Assembly: GCA_015709695.1 (NCBI GenBank)
Contig: CP054183.1
Span: forward strand, 1,600,992-1,664,991
DNA length: 64,000 nt
Origin: Gammaproteobacteria bacterium
GTDB taxonomy: Bacteria; Pseudomonadota; Gammaproteobacteria; Steroidobacterales; GCA-2729495
Direction of reading: 5' to 3'
Shown: positions 55,823 to 64,000 of the stretch, piece after piece
Layout of the letters: the number at the start of each line of letters is the position of its first letter
How positions within the stretch are numbered: position 1 is the first letter of the stretch
Program-made: the position numbers and the translations under genes
Notes under the pieces: model-generated
Told to the model about the DNA's origin: nothing
The model's input: only the letters and a program-made list of their open reading frames with translations
Databases searched by the model: none

Positions 55823-57112
55823 TCAGGGCTCGGGGTCCTGGCGGACCGGGATGCGGTGATGCTCGGCCACGACGGCGGCGAGCAGGTCTTCGTAGCGCTC
55901 GGCGAGGCGGCTGCGGTCGGCGTTCTGCTCCACCCACTCGCGGCCGGCCTGGCCCATGGCGAGGCGCCGCTGCGGATCGGCCCAGAGCTCGCGCACCGCG
56001 CCGGCGAGTTCCGCGGCATTCTCCGGCGCGATGCACAGCCCGGCACCGCTTTGCTCGATGAGCGCCTGGCTCTCGCCGCGCACGCCGAGGATCACGGGCT
56101 TCATCATCGCCAGGCTCTCGACGATCTTCGAGGGGATCACCGAGCGGAACAGCGGCTGGTCGCGCAGCAGCACCAGGCTCACCGCGGTGGCCGCCCAGAT
56201 GGCGGGCATGCGCACCTTGGACTGCTGGCCGAGCATGATGACGTTGGTGAGCTGCATCTCGTCGCGCTGGCGCAGCAGCGCCTCGCGCCGGGCGCCGTCG
56301 CCCACCAGCAGGAAGACGATCTCGGGCTGGCCGCGCAGCAGGCGCGCGGCCTCCAGCACGGTCTCCAGGCCGTGCGAGACGCCGTGCGTGCCGACATAGG
56401 AGACGACGAACTTGCGGCTCAGGCCGAGCTCCTCGGCCACGTCGCTGGCGCTCTGCGAGGGCGCGAAGAAGGCGAGGTCCACGCCGTTCTTGATGACGGA
56501 GATCTTCTCCGGGCGCCCGCCGCGGGCCTCGATATGGCTGCAGAAGGAATCGGTGACCGAAACGATGTGGTCGGCCTTGCGGTAGGCGAAGGACTCCAGC
56601 CACTCCAGAAAGCGAATCCAGATGCTCTTCTTCATCGCCCCCACGGCGACGATGGACTCGGGCCAGATGTCGCGGATCTCCAGCACCCAGGGCACGCGCT
56701 TCAGCCGGCTGACCAGGTAGCCCGCCAGGCCGCAGAAGAACTGCGGCGAGGTGCTGACCACGATATCGGTGCGCGGTAGGAACGGCGCCAGCACGGTCGC
56801 CATGAGCAGGTAGACGCTGTAGTTGATCGTGCGCCGCAGGAAGCCCTTGTTCGGCGCCAGGAAGGTCCACATGCGGTAGACCCGGATCCCGGAGCGGACA
56901 TCCCGCTGCAGGAAGCCGTTGCGGTAACCCTCGTAGATGCGCCCGGCCGGGTGGTTGGGCACGCAGGTCAGCACCGCCACCTCGTGGCCATGGGCCACCC
57001 ACGCCCGGCAGTGCTCGTAGGTGCGGCTGGCCGGGGCGTTGACCTCCGGCGGGAAGTAGTGACTGAGGAACAGGATTCGCACGGATGTGGTTGTTTTTCT
57101 GGCCCCGGGCAC
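55823..57112 (-). CDS. GT4 family glycosyltransferase (WbuB-like)
   Basis: 429 residues. Opening RILFLSHYFPPEVNAPASRTYEHCRAW and CVPNHPAGRIYEGYRNG are those of the WbuB/fucosamine transferase group. The donor site shows VVSYVGTHGVSHGLETVL and PSKIVESLAMMKPVILG. The first codon is a GTG at 57112; a second in-frame GTG at 57082 (before RILFLSH) is equally plausible and gives a more typical start. Upstream lies a 147-base gap that may hold a secondary promoter. Confidence 0.88.
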   Translation of the reverse strand: MPGARKTTTSVRILFLSHYFPPEVNAPASRTYEHCRAWVAHGHEVAVLTCVPNHPAGRIYEGYRNGFLQRDVRSGIRVYRMWTFLAPNKGFLRRTINYSVYLLMATVLAPFLPRTDIVVSTSPQFFCGLAGYLVSRLKRVPWVLEIRDIWPESIVAVGAMKKSIWIRFLEWLESFAYRKADHIVSVTDSFCSHIEARGGRPEKISVIKNGVDLAFFAPSQSASDVAEELGLSRKFVVSYVGTHGVSHGLETVLEAARLLRGQPEIVFLLVGDGARREALLRQRDEMQLTNVIMLGQQSKVRMPAIWAATAVSLVLLRDQPLFRSVIPSKIVESLAMMKPVILGVRGESQALIEQSGAGLCIAPENAAELAGAVRELWADPQRRLAMGQAGREWVEQNADRSRLAERYEDLLAAVVAEHHRIPVRQDPEP

Positions 57113-57259
57113 CCGGTGCGGCGCTGTGGTCCGGGGATTCTAACCCGCCTGTCGGACAGGGCGAGGACGGGATGCACGGTCTGCAAAGGGACTCCCCCTT
57201 ATGTCAGGCCGGATGCCCGGCCCTGCCCGCGAGTCTCCCGGACGGGTGTTAATCCGGGC

Positions 57260-59422
57260 TTAAGGGGCTGCCCAGCCGTACTCGTCCCCGGTCTGCAGGC
57301 TGCGCGCCCCGAGGATGCAGGCCCTGGAAACGGCCTCCAGGCGTTCCAGCGACTGCGAGGGGGCGACCCCCTCCAGCACCTCGCGGCGGAACTGCGCCAT
57401 CTCCGCGGCGAAGCCCTTGTCGCGCTTGCCGGACTTGAACAGCCGGCGGCGACCTCCCTGGTACAGCTCCGTCACCAGGAAGTCGTCCAGCACCAGCGCG
57501 CGGCCATCGCCGAAGGCCTCGAAGCGCTCCTTGGCGAGCGCGGCATCGCCCCCGGCGGCATAGACCAGCGTGCCCACCGAGCCGTCGGCGAAGCCGAAGG
57601 TCAGGATGCACTGGTCGGAGGTGATGCCCGTGGCGTGGCGGCCGATGGCGATGCCGCGCACCCGCACCGGCAACGCGCCGCAGACCTCGACCATGAAATC
57701 GAGGAAGTGGCAGCCCTCGCCGATGATGCGCCCGCCGCCGACCGCCGGATCCTGCACCCAGTGGCTGGCGGGGATGGCCCCCGCATTGACCCGGTAGCTC
57801 ATCACCAGCGGCTCGCGGTGGCCGGCGAAGAACTCCCGCGCCTGCCGGCCGTGGCTGGAATAGGCGCGGTTGAAGCCGACCATGAGCCGCAGGGACTGCG
57901 CCGCCGGGGCGCGGCAGGCGGCGAGGATCGCCTCGAGCTCCTCTTCCGTCAGGCACAGCGGCTTCTCGACGAACACATGCTTGCCCGCCTGCAGGGCGGC
58001 GATGACCATGCGCGCGTGATCCGCGTGGCGGGTGCCGATCAGCACCGCGTTCACCGCCGCGTCCGCCAGCACCTCGGTGAAATCCGTGGTGCGCCCGGGG
58101 ATGCCGAGGCGCTCCGCCAGCGCGTTGGTCGAGATGCCGGTACCACCACACAACCAGCGCAGGCTCACTCCGGGCTGGCCCTTGAGGTGCGGCAGCAGCA
58201 TGTCGCGCACATGATTGCCCGCACCGATGAGACCGAGCGCCAGGCTGCCCGCGGGCGCCGCAGGGACAGCCACCGGCGCAGGTGCCGGCGCGGACGCCGC
58301 GGGATGCGGGGGATACTCGAGCAGGATGCCGAGGTAGGGCTCGGTCCCCGCCATCATCATCTGGTAGGCCGCCTCCGCCTCGGCGATGCCGTAGCGGTGG
58401 CTGGTCAGCGCCTTGACGTTGACCCGCCCGGCCTGGATCAGCCAGAGGAAGGCCGCCATGTTGCGCTGCTCGGTCCAGCGCACGTAGCCGTAGGGATAGT
58501 CCTGCCCCTTCTCCTCGTAGGCCGGGTCGTAGCGGCCCGGGCCGTAGGACATGGAGAGGCGCAGCTCGAGCTCCTTCTTGTAGTAGGGCTCGCGCGGCAG
58601 GTCCATGCCCACGGCGCCCACCACGACGACCCGCCCCTTCGGCCGGCAGATCTCGCCGGCCACGGACACCGGCCCGCTGTCGCGGGTGCTGGCGGTGATG
58701 ATCACCGCATCCACGCCCTGCCCCTGGCCGAGCGCCAGGGCGGCCGCGGGCAGCTCGCCCGGCAGCACCGCCTCGTCCGCGCCGAAGGATTTCGCCAGCG
58801 CCAGCTTGTCCGCGGCGATGTCCGCGGCGACGACGCGGCAGCCGTTGGCCTTGAGGATCTGCACCGTGATCTGCCCGAGCAGCCCCAGGCCGATGACCGC
58901 CACCACATCGCCGAGGCGCGGCTCCGCCTGGCGCACGCCCTGCAGGGCGATGGCGCCGAGAGTGACGTAGGCGCCCTCCTCGAAGCCCAGACTTTCGGGC
59001 AGGTGCACGCACAGATTCTTCGGCACCCAGACCTGCTCGGCATGCGAGGCATAGCCCTGCCCGGCGCAGGCCACGCGGTCGCCCACGGCGAAGCCCTGCA
59101 CATCGGGGCCCACGTCGATGACCACGCCGGCGCAGCTGTAGCCAAGCGCCACCGGGGAATCCAGGCGCTGGAACACCATCTTCAGGGTGTCGGCGAGGCC
59201 ATCCTTGCGGGCCTTGTTGAGCACCTTGCGGACCATCTCCGGGCGTTCCATGGCCTTGCCGAGCAGGTTCTTGCGGGCCACGCTGACCGTGGACTTCTCG
59301 GTGCCCGCGCTGATCAGCGAGGCGGCATTGGCCACCACCAGCCCGCCGCCGCGGCCGGTGGGCTCGGGTACGTCCTGCACGGCCAGCTCGCCGCTGCGGT
59401 AGTTCTGCACGACCTGTCGCAT
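57260..59422 (-). CDS. Fusion of zinc-type MDR dehydrogenase and Gfo/Idh/MocA oxidoreductase
   Basis: 720 residues with two complete Rossmann enzymes. Residues 1-350 are a medium-chain dehydrogenase (ALGYSCAGVVIDVG, GDRVACAGQGYASHAE, VAVIGLGLLGQITVQIL) with few zinc-binding cysteines. After an Ala/Pro linker (about 355-385) residues 388-715 are a Gfo/Idh domain (LALGLIGAGNHVRDMLLPHL, HVFVEKPLCLTEEELEAI, GGGRIIGEGCHFLDFM). Such fusions accompany heparinase II/III genes in polysaccharide loci. Two linked oxidation/reduction steps on a nucleotide sugar or glycoside are likely. Confidence 0.9.
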   Translation of the reverse strand: MRQVVQNYRSGELAVQDVPEPTGRGGGLVVANAASLISAGTEKSTVSVARKNLLGKAMERPEMVRKVLNKARKDGLADTLKMVFQRLDSPVALGYSCAGVVIDVGPDVQGFAVGDRVACAGQGYASHAEQVWVPKNLCVHLPESLGFEEGAYVTLGAIALQGVRQAEPRLGDVVAVIGLGLLGQITVQILKANGCRVVAADIAADKLALAKSFGADEAVLPGELPAAALALGQGQGVDAVIITASTRDSGPVSVAGEICRPKGRVVVVGAVGMDLPREPYYKKELELRLSMSYGPGRYDPAYEEKGQDYPYGYVRWTEQRNMAAFLWLIQAGRVNVKALTSHRYGIAEAEAAYQMMMAGTEPYLGILLEYPPHPAASAPAPAPVAVPAAPAGSLALGLIGAGNHVRDMLLPHLKGQPGVSLRWLCGGTGISTNALAERLGIPGRTTDFTEVLADAAVNAVLIGTRHADHARMVIAALQAGKHVFVEKPLCLTEEELEAILAACRAPAAQSLRLMVGFNRAYSSHGRQAREFFAGHREPLVMSYRVNAGAIPASHWVQDPAVGGGRIIGEGCHFLDFMVEVCGALPVRVRGIAIGRHATGITSDQCILTFGFADGSVGTLVYAAGGDAALAKERFEAFGDGRALVLDDFLVTELYQGGRRRLFKSGKRDKGFAAEMAQFRREVLEGVAPSQSLERLEAVSRACILGARSLQTGDEYGWAAP

Positions 59423-59480
59423 GGTTCCGATCCGTTTTCCTTGTCGGGCGCCGGGCCCGAATGCTAACAGCAATGGGGGT

Positions 59481-61226
59481 TCAGGCCGGCCCTTCCCGGC
59501 TGCCCGCCGCGGCGCGCTGCAGCCGGTAGCCGAACTCCACCGGCAGCTGCCGTTGCAGCACCAGCACCACCACCGTGGTCTCCTGCTGCCGGCCAAACTC
59601 CGGGCAATGCAGCCCCCGGCGCAGTTCCACCGATGCCTCACCCCGGGGCGTGATCCACAGCACCGTCCGCCCCTCGCGGAGCACCCGGTACCGGCCATCC
59701 GGCCCGGCCTCGACGCGGCAGGCCGGGTGCAGATGGATGAAGCTCTCGAGGCGATGCGCGCCGCCGCCGGTGAGGCGATCGGCAATATCCCATGTTCCAT
59801 CGAGGCTCGCCGTGATGCGACGCTCATGCACGACCCGGCCCGGCAGGCGCCGGTAGCCATCGTGCGCGCCGTGGAATTCCAGCCGCCCGCCCGCCAGCGG
59901 CCCGAGACGGGCGAACAGCGGCCGCGCGCGGCGCGCCACGCGGAACGCGCCCCAGACTTCCGATTGGTCCGCGCCATCGACCACCACGGTGTTGTGCGCC
60001 GCCGTGCCCCGCAGCCGCGCGCGCAGCGGTGTCGCCTCGTAGTCGTAGGTGCCGCTGTCCACCACCACCCGCTCGCCGTCGAGGCAGAGCTCGTAGCTCA
60101 GCAGGTCCGCATGCGTGTGGCCAGGCTGGTAGTCCGGCCCGCCCGGGCCGCAATCCACCAGCAGGCTGTCGCCGCCGGCACGATAACCGTAGTAGCCGCT
60201 CTCCGGCAGTTCGATGCGGCGCGGGGCCGCGTCCTCCGGCGCCCCGCCGGCCACGCCCTCGCCGAGCACCCGGCGCCCGTAGTCCAGCAGCGCTGCCGGT
60301 GCCGGCGCTATGCCGAAGGCCGCATCGTTGAACAGCGGGATGTCGCCATCACCCGCCAGGACCTGCGCAAGCCAGTGCCAGGCCCGGGCCGCCACCGCGC
60401 GCAGCGCCGCACGATCGGCGTCGCTCGCGAGCGACGCATTGGCATCGAGCAGGTTGATGGCATCGAGATAGTCCTCGAGCACGATCGCGTGGTACATCGC
60501 GCTGCGCTCGTAGTGCCCGCCATCCGCCAGCACCTGCTCCGCGCCCTGCTCCACCATCAGCGCCACGCCCCGCGCCAGCCAGGCCGCCGCCTGCGCGCCG
60601 CCGAAGAACGCACCGCCGAACACCAGCGCCTTGGCATTCTTCACCACGTGGTTCGCGCCGAGATGGAACTCCAGGTTGCGCTCCAGCCAGGCGAGCTGCA
60701 GGGCGAGGCTCGCCAGCCACGCCTCCCGCGGCTCCAGGCCCTCGGAGAAGGCCTTGATCCAGTTCACCGCGCGCAGCGAGATCGGATAGGCCTCCCAGGC
60801 ATCCACGCTCCCCGGCCGGTTGCCCGCGATCCAGCTCTCGATCAGCCGTGCGCGATCCGCCGGCGGCAGGTCCGGTGCGCGCAGGTAGTCCATGTAGTGC
60901 AGGTTGTAGCGCCAGAGCTTGGGTTGGGCGGGGCTGCGCCAGTCGATTGCGTCGAGCGGCAGGCGGTGGGGGTCATTGAGGAAAGTGAGATGGCGGGGAA
61001 GCCCGCTCCCCTCCACCACGGGCGCGAGGAAGGCTGCGCGGCACGGATGGAGGAGCGCCTGACCGGGATCCCGTGGCGGGCGCGCCGGCAGCTGGGGCAG
61101 GACCCGCCGGCGCAGCAGCCCGGCGAGCTGGCGGAACCGCAGTCTGCGCAGGGTGTGGAAATACCGTGCAAGCACGCGCCTGAAGCTCTCCTTGCCGAGA
61201 AATCCCGCCCTTGAGCGTCGGCGCAC
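59481..61226 (-). CDS. Heparinase II/III family protein
   Basis: 581 residues. The alpha/alpha-toroid half contains WRYNLHYMDYLRAP, NWIKAFSEGL and EFHLGANHVVKNAKALVFGGAFFGG. The beta-sandwich half has HTHADLLSYEL, VDSGTYDYEATPLRARLRGTAAHNTVVVDG. These are the heparinase_II_N and heparinase_II_III signatures, with the Asn/His/Tyr residues of lyases. No signal peptide is visible, although the N-terminus is basic. It probably trims or edits the locus polymer. First gene of the minus-strand run. Confidence 0.88.
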   Translation of the reverse strand: MRRRSRAGFLGKESFRRVLARYFHTLRRLRFRQLAGLLRRRVLPQLPARPPRDPGQALLHPCRAAFLAPVVEGSGLPRHLTFLNDPHRLPLDAIDWRSPAQPKLWRYNLHYMDYLRAPDLPPADRARLIESWIAGNRPGSVDAWEAYPISLRAVNWIKAFSEGLEPREAWLASLALQLAWLERNLEFHLGANHVVKNAKALVFGGAFFGGAQAAAWLARGVALMVEQGAEQVLADGGHYERSAMYHAIVLEDYLDAINLLDANASLASDADRAALRAVAARAWHWLAQVLAGDGDIPLFNDAAFGIAPAPAALLDYGRRVLGEGVAGGAPEDAAPRRIELPESGYYGYRAGGDSLLVDCGPGGPDYQPGHTHADLLSYELCLDGERVVVDSGTYDYEATPLRARLRGTAAHNTVVVDGADQSEVWGAFRVARRARPLFARLGPLAGGRLEFHGAHDGYRRLPGRVVHERRITASLDGTWDIADRLTGGGAHRLESFIHLHPACRVEAGPDGRYRVLREGRTVLWITPRGEASVELRRGLHCPEFGRQQETTVVVLVLQRQLPVEFGYRLQRAAAGSREGPA

Positions 61227-61260
61227 GTGCCGGGGCCAGGTACTTGTGTACAGTAATACC

Positions 61261-61275
61261 GTACTACAGTAGTAC
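61261..61275. promoter_or_regulatory. Palindrome in the divergent heparinase / asparagine synthase promoter
   Basis: GTACTA-CAG-TAGTAC is a perfect 6-bp inverted repeat. A related TGTACAG lies 11 bases upstream (61247-61253). It sits in the 104-base gap between divergent starts, the expected place for an operator controlling both halves of the locus. No regulator gene is in the locus. Confidence 0.45.
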
Positions 61276-61330
61276 AGGCACCCATGCTTCTGAAACTGAA
61301 CCGGATTATGCCCTGCTTACCGGGTGCCTC

Positions 61331-63247
61331 ATGTGCGGGCTGACCGGCTACGCCGGCACGCACCAGCCGGAGTTGCTCCAGGCCATGGTCCGCACGCTGG
61401 CGCACCGGGGCCCGGACCACGAAGGCATGTGGACGGACGAGAACGCCCAGGTGGGACTCGCCCACCGCCGGCTGTCCATCATCGACCTGTCGGCCGCCGC
61501 CCACCAGCCGATGTGCACGCCGGATGGCTCGCTGGTACTCGCCTACAACGGCGAGATCTACAACTTCCCGGAGCTTCGTGCGAGCCTCGAGGCTGGGGGA
61601 GTGGCCTTCCACAGCCACAGCGACACCGAGGTGCTGCTGCGACTGTATGAGCGTGACGGCCTCGACGCGCTGGCACGGCTCAACGGCATGTTCGCCTTCG
61701 CCCTCTGGGACCAGCGCAGAAACCGGCTGGTCCTCGCGCGCGACCATGCCGGCATCAAGCCGCTGTATTACTGCCAGCATGCCGGCGTGCTGTATTTCGC
61801 CTCCGAGGTGAAGGCACTGCTGCACGTGCCCGGCCTGCCGCGGCGGCTCAATCCCGAGGCCGTGGTGGACTACCTGACCTTCCTCTGGGTGCCTGGCGCC
61901 GACACCATGATCGAGGGCATCCGCAAGCTGGAGCCGGGCCATCACCTCGTCTGGGAGGCTGGCAAGCTGACGGTGCGCCGCTGGTTCCACATGGATTACG
62001 ACCCTGATCCCGGCCCCGGCGAGGACGAATGGATCGAGGCCATCCGCACGACGTTCACGCGCGCGGCAACGGCGCAGATGATCTCCGACGTGCCCCTGGG
62101 CGCCTTCCTCTCGGGTGGCCTCGATTCCTCCAGCATTCTCGCCGCGATGCGCAGCGCCTTCCCCGACCGGGAAATCCGTGCCTATTCCGCACGATTTCCG
62201 CCCGGGGAAATGGCCGCCGAACAGGGCGTCGATGACCAGCCCTTCGCCGAGGCCGTGGCCCGCCACCTTGGCCTGCAGCTCGTCAGCGTGGATATCCGGC
62301 CCGATGTGATCAGCCTGCTGCCGCGCATGGTCTACCATCTCGACGAGCCCGACGCCGATCCCGCCATCTTCCCCTCCTATCTGATCGCACGACAGGCACG
62401 CGAGGACGGCTTGCGGGTCCTGCTCTCGGGTACGGGCGGTGACGAGGTGTTCTTCGGCTATCGCAGTCATGCCGCCATCAGGCGCATCGAGAGCATGCAG
62501 CACCTTCCGCGACCCCTGCTGTCCGGCGCGCTCGGCATCGCCGCCGGCCTCACACGCCGGTTCACCGGCGCCTCGGCACCCCTGGCGCGCCGGCTCGCCA
62601 AGTTCCGGCGCGCAATGCAGGCACGATCACCACTGGAACGCCACCTTGCGCTGACCGACTGGTCGGCGCCAGAAGTCCGCGAGCGTCTGCTCGGGCGGCC
62701 GCTCCGGCGTGCCGTCCCGCCCTGCCTCCTCAACTACTCGGCTGCCTTCAGCGGCCATGGCAACCTCAACCACCACTCGCATCTCCTCACGCAGACATTC
62801 CTCGCCGCGCACAACTTCCTCTATACCGACAAGTCGAGCATGGCTGCTTCCATCGAGGTCCGGGTTCCCTTCATGGATCTCGAAGTCATGCGGCTCGCTG
62901 CACGAATTCCCGAGAGACTGATGATGCGCAACAACGTCACGAAGTACCTGCTCAAGCGAGCCATGGAGCCGTGGCTGCCCCGCCAGGTGATCTACCGGCC
63001 CAAGGCCGGATTCGGCGCACCGCTGCGCAAGTGGATACACGGGGACATGGCCGGCGTGGTGACCGAACTGCTGTCGCCAGCGCGTGTGCGCGCACGTGGC
63101 CTGTTCGATCCACAGGCTATCGACCAGCTTCGCCGCGAATCGGTGGCTGGCCGGGCGGATCACTCCTACCTGCTCTACGCGCTGGTCAACCTGGAGGTCT
63201 GGCAGCAGACGTTCGTTGACCGGGCGGGAGAACTGGTGGTGGTGTGA
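61331..63247 (+). CDS. Asparagine synthase (glutamine-hydrolysing) paralogue
   Basis: 638 residues. Cys2 (MCGLTGYAG), RTLAHRGPDHEG, HRRLSIIDLSAAAHQPM and YNGEIYNF form the glutaminase; FLSGGLDSSSI is the PP-loop of the synthetase. LLSGTGGDEVFFGY carries Thr where the other copy has Asp. It differs clearly from the copy at 52171-54105, so it is not a recent duplicate and probably amidates another acceptor. ATG chosen so that Cys is residue 2. Confidence 0.9.
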   Translation: MCGLTGYAGTHQPELLQAMVRTLAHRGPDHEGMWTDENAQVGLAHRRLSIIDLSAAAHQPMCTPDGSLVLAYNGEIYNFPELRASLEAGGVAFHSHSDTEVLLRLYERDGLDALARLNGMFAFALWDQRRNRLVLARDHAGIKPLYYCQHAGVLYFASEVKALLHVPGLPRRLNPEAVVDYLTFLWVPGADTMIEGIRKLEPGHHLVWEAGKLTVRRWFHMDYDPDPGPGEDEWIEAIRTTFTRAATAQMISDVPLGAFLSGGLDSSSILAAMRSAFPDREIRAYSARFPPGEMAAEQGVDDQPFAEAVARHLGLQLVSVDIRPDVISLLPRMVYHLDEPDADPAIFPSYLIARQAREDGLRVLLSGTGGDEVFFGYRSHAAIRRIESMQHLPRPLLSGALGIAAGLTRRFTGASAPLARRLAKFRRAMQARSPLERHLALTDWSAPEVRERLLGRPLRRAVPPCLLNYSAAFSGHGNLNHHSHLLTQTFLAAHNFLYTDKSSMAASIEVRVPFMDLEVMRLAARIPERLMMRNNVTKYLLKRAMEPWLPRQVIYRPKAGFGAPLRKWIHGDMAGVVTELLSPARVRARGLFDPQAIDQLRRESVAGRADHSYLLYALVNLEVWQQTFVDRAGELVVV

Positions 63248-63265
63248 TGCGCAGGTGCTGCTGAC

Positions 63266-64000
63266 ATGCGGGTCGCAATCGTCGCCCATGCCCTCCGCGC
63301 TGGCGGGGGTGTCCCGGTCGGCGTAAACATAGCGGGCGGCCTGCCACGCGTCCGCCCCGACTGGGAATTTCTCTGTGTTGTACCCGACATGCCGGAATAT
63401 CTGGCGGCCACAGGGCAGCCGCATGTGCACACCCTGCCATTCCGGCAGACAAGCCGGGCCACTCGTCTACTGTTCGAGCAGATGGCCCTCCCACGCGCAA
63501 TTCGCCGCTTCGCGCCGGACATCATTTTCAGCTTGGGCAACGCAACTGTTCCCGTTCATGCCCGCCTCCATGCAATGCTGCTGCAGGATGCGCATTTCGT
63601 TTATCCGGCCAGCCATTACGGGCCGCTGAGTCCAGCTGACCGTCTACAGCTGGCCGTAAACCGCCTACGCCTGCGACGCTCGCTCCGCTACGCGCGGCTT
63701 GTGTTTCTGCAGACGACCTGCATGAAAGCTCGGTTTCTGGAGGCTTGGAATTTCGCCGGTTCTGTGGCCGTCTTACCCAACTTCCTCGACAGCCGGCCGC
63801 ATGCGACGCCACACTCCACCCCGCCCCAAGGGCTGCCTCTGCGCGTGCTGGTGCTCAGTCGCTACTATCCGCACAAGAACCTGGAACTAATCGCTAATAC
63901 ATTCCGGCAGTTTCGCCACGAGCTGCATGATATTGAGATCCGCTTGACTATCTCTGCAAACCAGCATCCCGGAGCCCGTCGACTATTGCAGGCGATCAGC
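63266..64000 (+). CDS. GT4-like glycosyltransferase, N-terminal part (cut by window edge)
   Basis: 245 codons are visible without a stop before the window ends. MRVAIVAHALRAGGGVPVGVN is a GT4 opening with the glycine loop. IIFSLGNATVPVHAR, HAMLLQDAHFVYP and LRVLVLSRYYPHKNLELIANTF follow, the last being the donor-lobe entry. Only 18 bases separate it from the asparagine synthase gene, so both are co-transcribed. The E-x7-E region lies beyond the edge. Confidence 0.82.
   Translation, partial: MRVAIVAHALRAGGGVPVGVNIAGGLPRVRPDWEFLCVVPDMPEYLAATGQPHVHTLPFRQTSRATRLLFEQMALPRAIRRFAPDIIFSLGNATVPVHARLHAMLLQDAHFVYPASHYGPLSPADRLQLAVNRLRLRRSLRYARLVFLQTTCMKARFLEAWNFAGSVAVLPNFLDSRPHATPHSTPPQGLPLRVLVLSRYYPHKNLELIANTFRQFRHELHDIEIRLTISANQHPGARRLLQAIS

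Overview
The window is GC-rich (about 70% G+C in most genes), densely coded DNA from a Gram-negative bacterium. Most likely this is a gammaproteobacterium, for example a Steroidobacterales/Nevskiales-type lineage. The case rests on a glutaminyl-tRNA synthetase gene, a TonB-dependent receptor, a HiPIP, RhlE, twin-arginine signals, a fused exosortase/EpsI with a VPxPA-CTERM substrate, and a Wzx/Wzy-type polysaccharide locus. The lineage is inference; no rRNA or tRNA gene is present to fix it.

Layout. 1-5.5 kb: class III alcohol dehydrogenase (frmA) coupled to a secreted repeat protein, RhlE helicase, an HDOD protein and an aldehyde dehydrogenase. 5.5-10.2 kb: the tight minus-strand operon continues with a 4-hydroxybutyryl-CoA dehydratase-like protein, a lipoprotein with a formylglycine-generating-enzyme fold, and an orphan molybdenum hydroxylase. 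It faces an MFS/DUF1330 pair across an AT-rich palindromic promoter. 11.8-12.4 kb: CcdAB toxin-antitoxin. 12.4-18 kb: GntR regulator, MFS, nitrilase-fold hydrolase, second MFS and aldo/keto reductase, which look like one regulated catabolic unit. 18-20 kb: cysteine-motif membrane protein, rhomboid protease and a receiver-only protein with Glu at the phosphosite. 20-26.7 kb: periplasmic type II DMSO-reductase-family molybdoenzyme (catalytic subunit, chaperone, four-cluster Fe-S subunit), divergent moeA and sirB-like genes, and a HiPIP. 26.9-29.4 kb: DUF62 SAM hydrolase and glnS. 29.4-34.4 kb: three large composite palindromes, a VPxPA-CTERM secreted protein and a TonB receptor. 34.4-37.3 kb: hydantoinase-type amidohydrolase, ParE/RHH toxin-antitoxin and a trypsin-like protease.

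37.4-64 kb is an exopolysaccharide locus. A plus-strand block (fcl, six-hairpin-type protein, DUF354, oxidoreductase, unknown family) converges on a roughly 18.6-kb minus-strand run. That run holds heparinase II/III, an MDR-Gfo/Idh fusion, four GT4 glycosyltransferases, exosortase-EpsI, asparagine-synthase-type amidotransferase, flippase, Wzy-like polymerase, a membrane protein and a beta-helix protein. A second asparagine synthase and a further glycosyltransferase diverge at the right edge. Several genes of the 38.4-47.7 kb segment are visibly less GC-rich, which suggests import.

The most unusual non-coding feature is a family of long, nested, perfectly mirrored palindromes built from GGTGTC/GGTGCC modules. 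Two copies share a 32-nt loop (31 of 32 bases identical) and bracket the VPxPA-CTERM gene.
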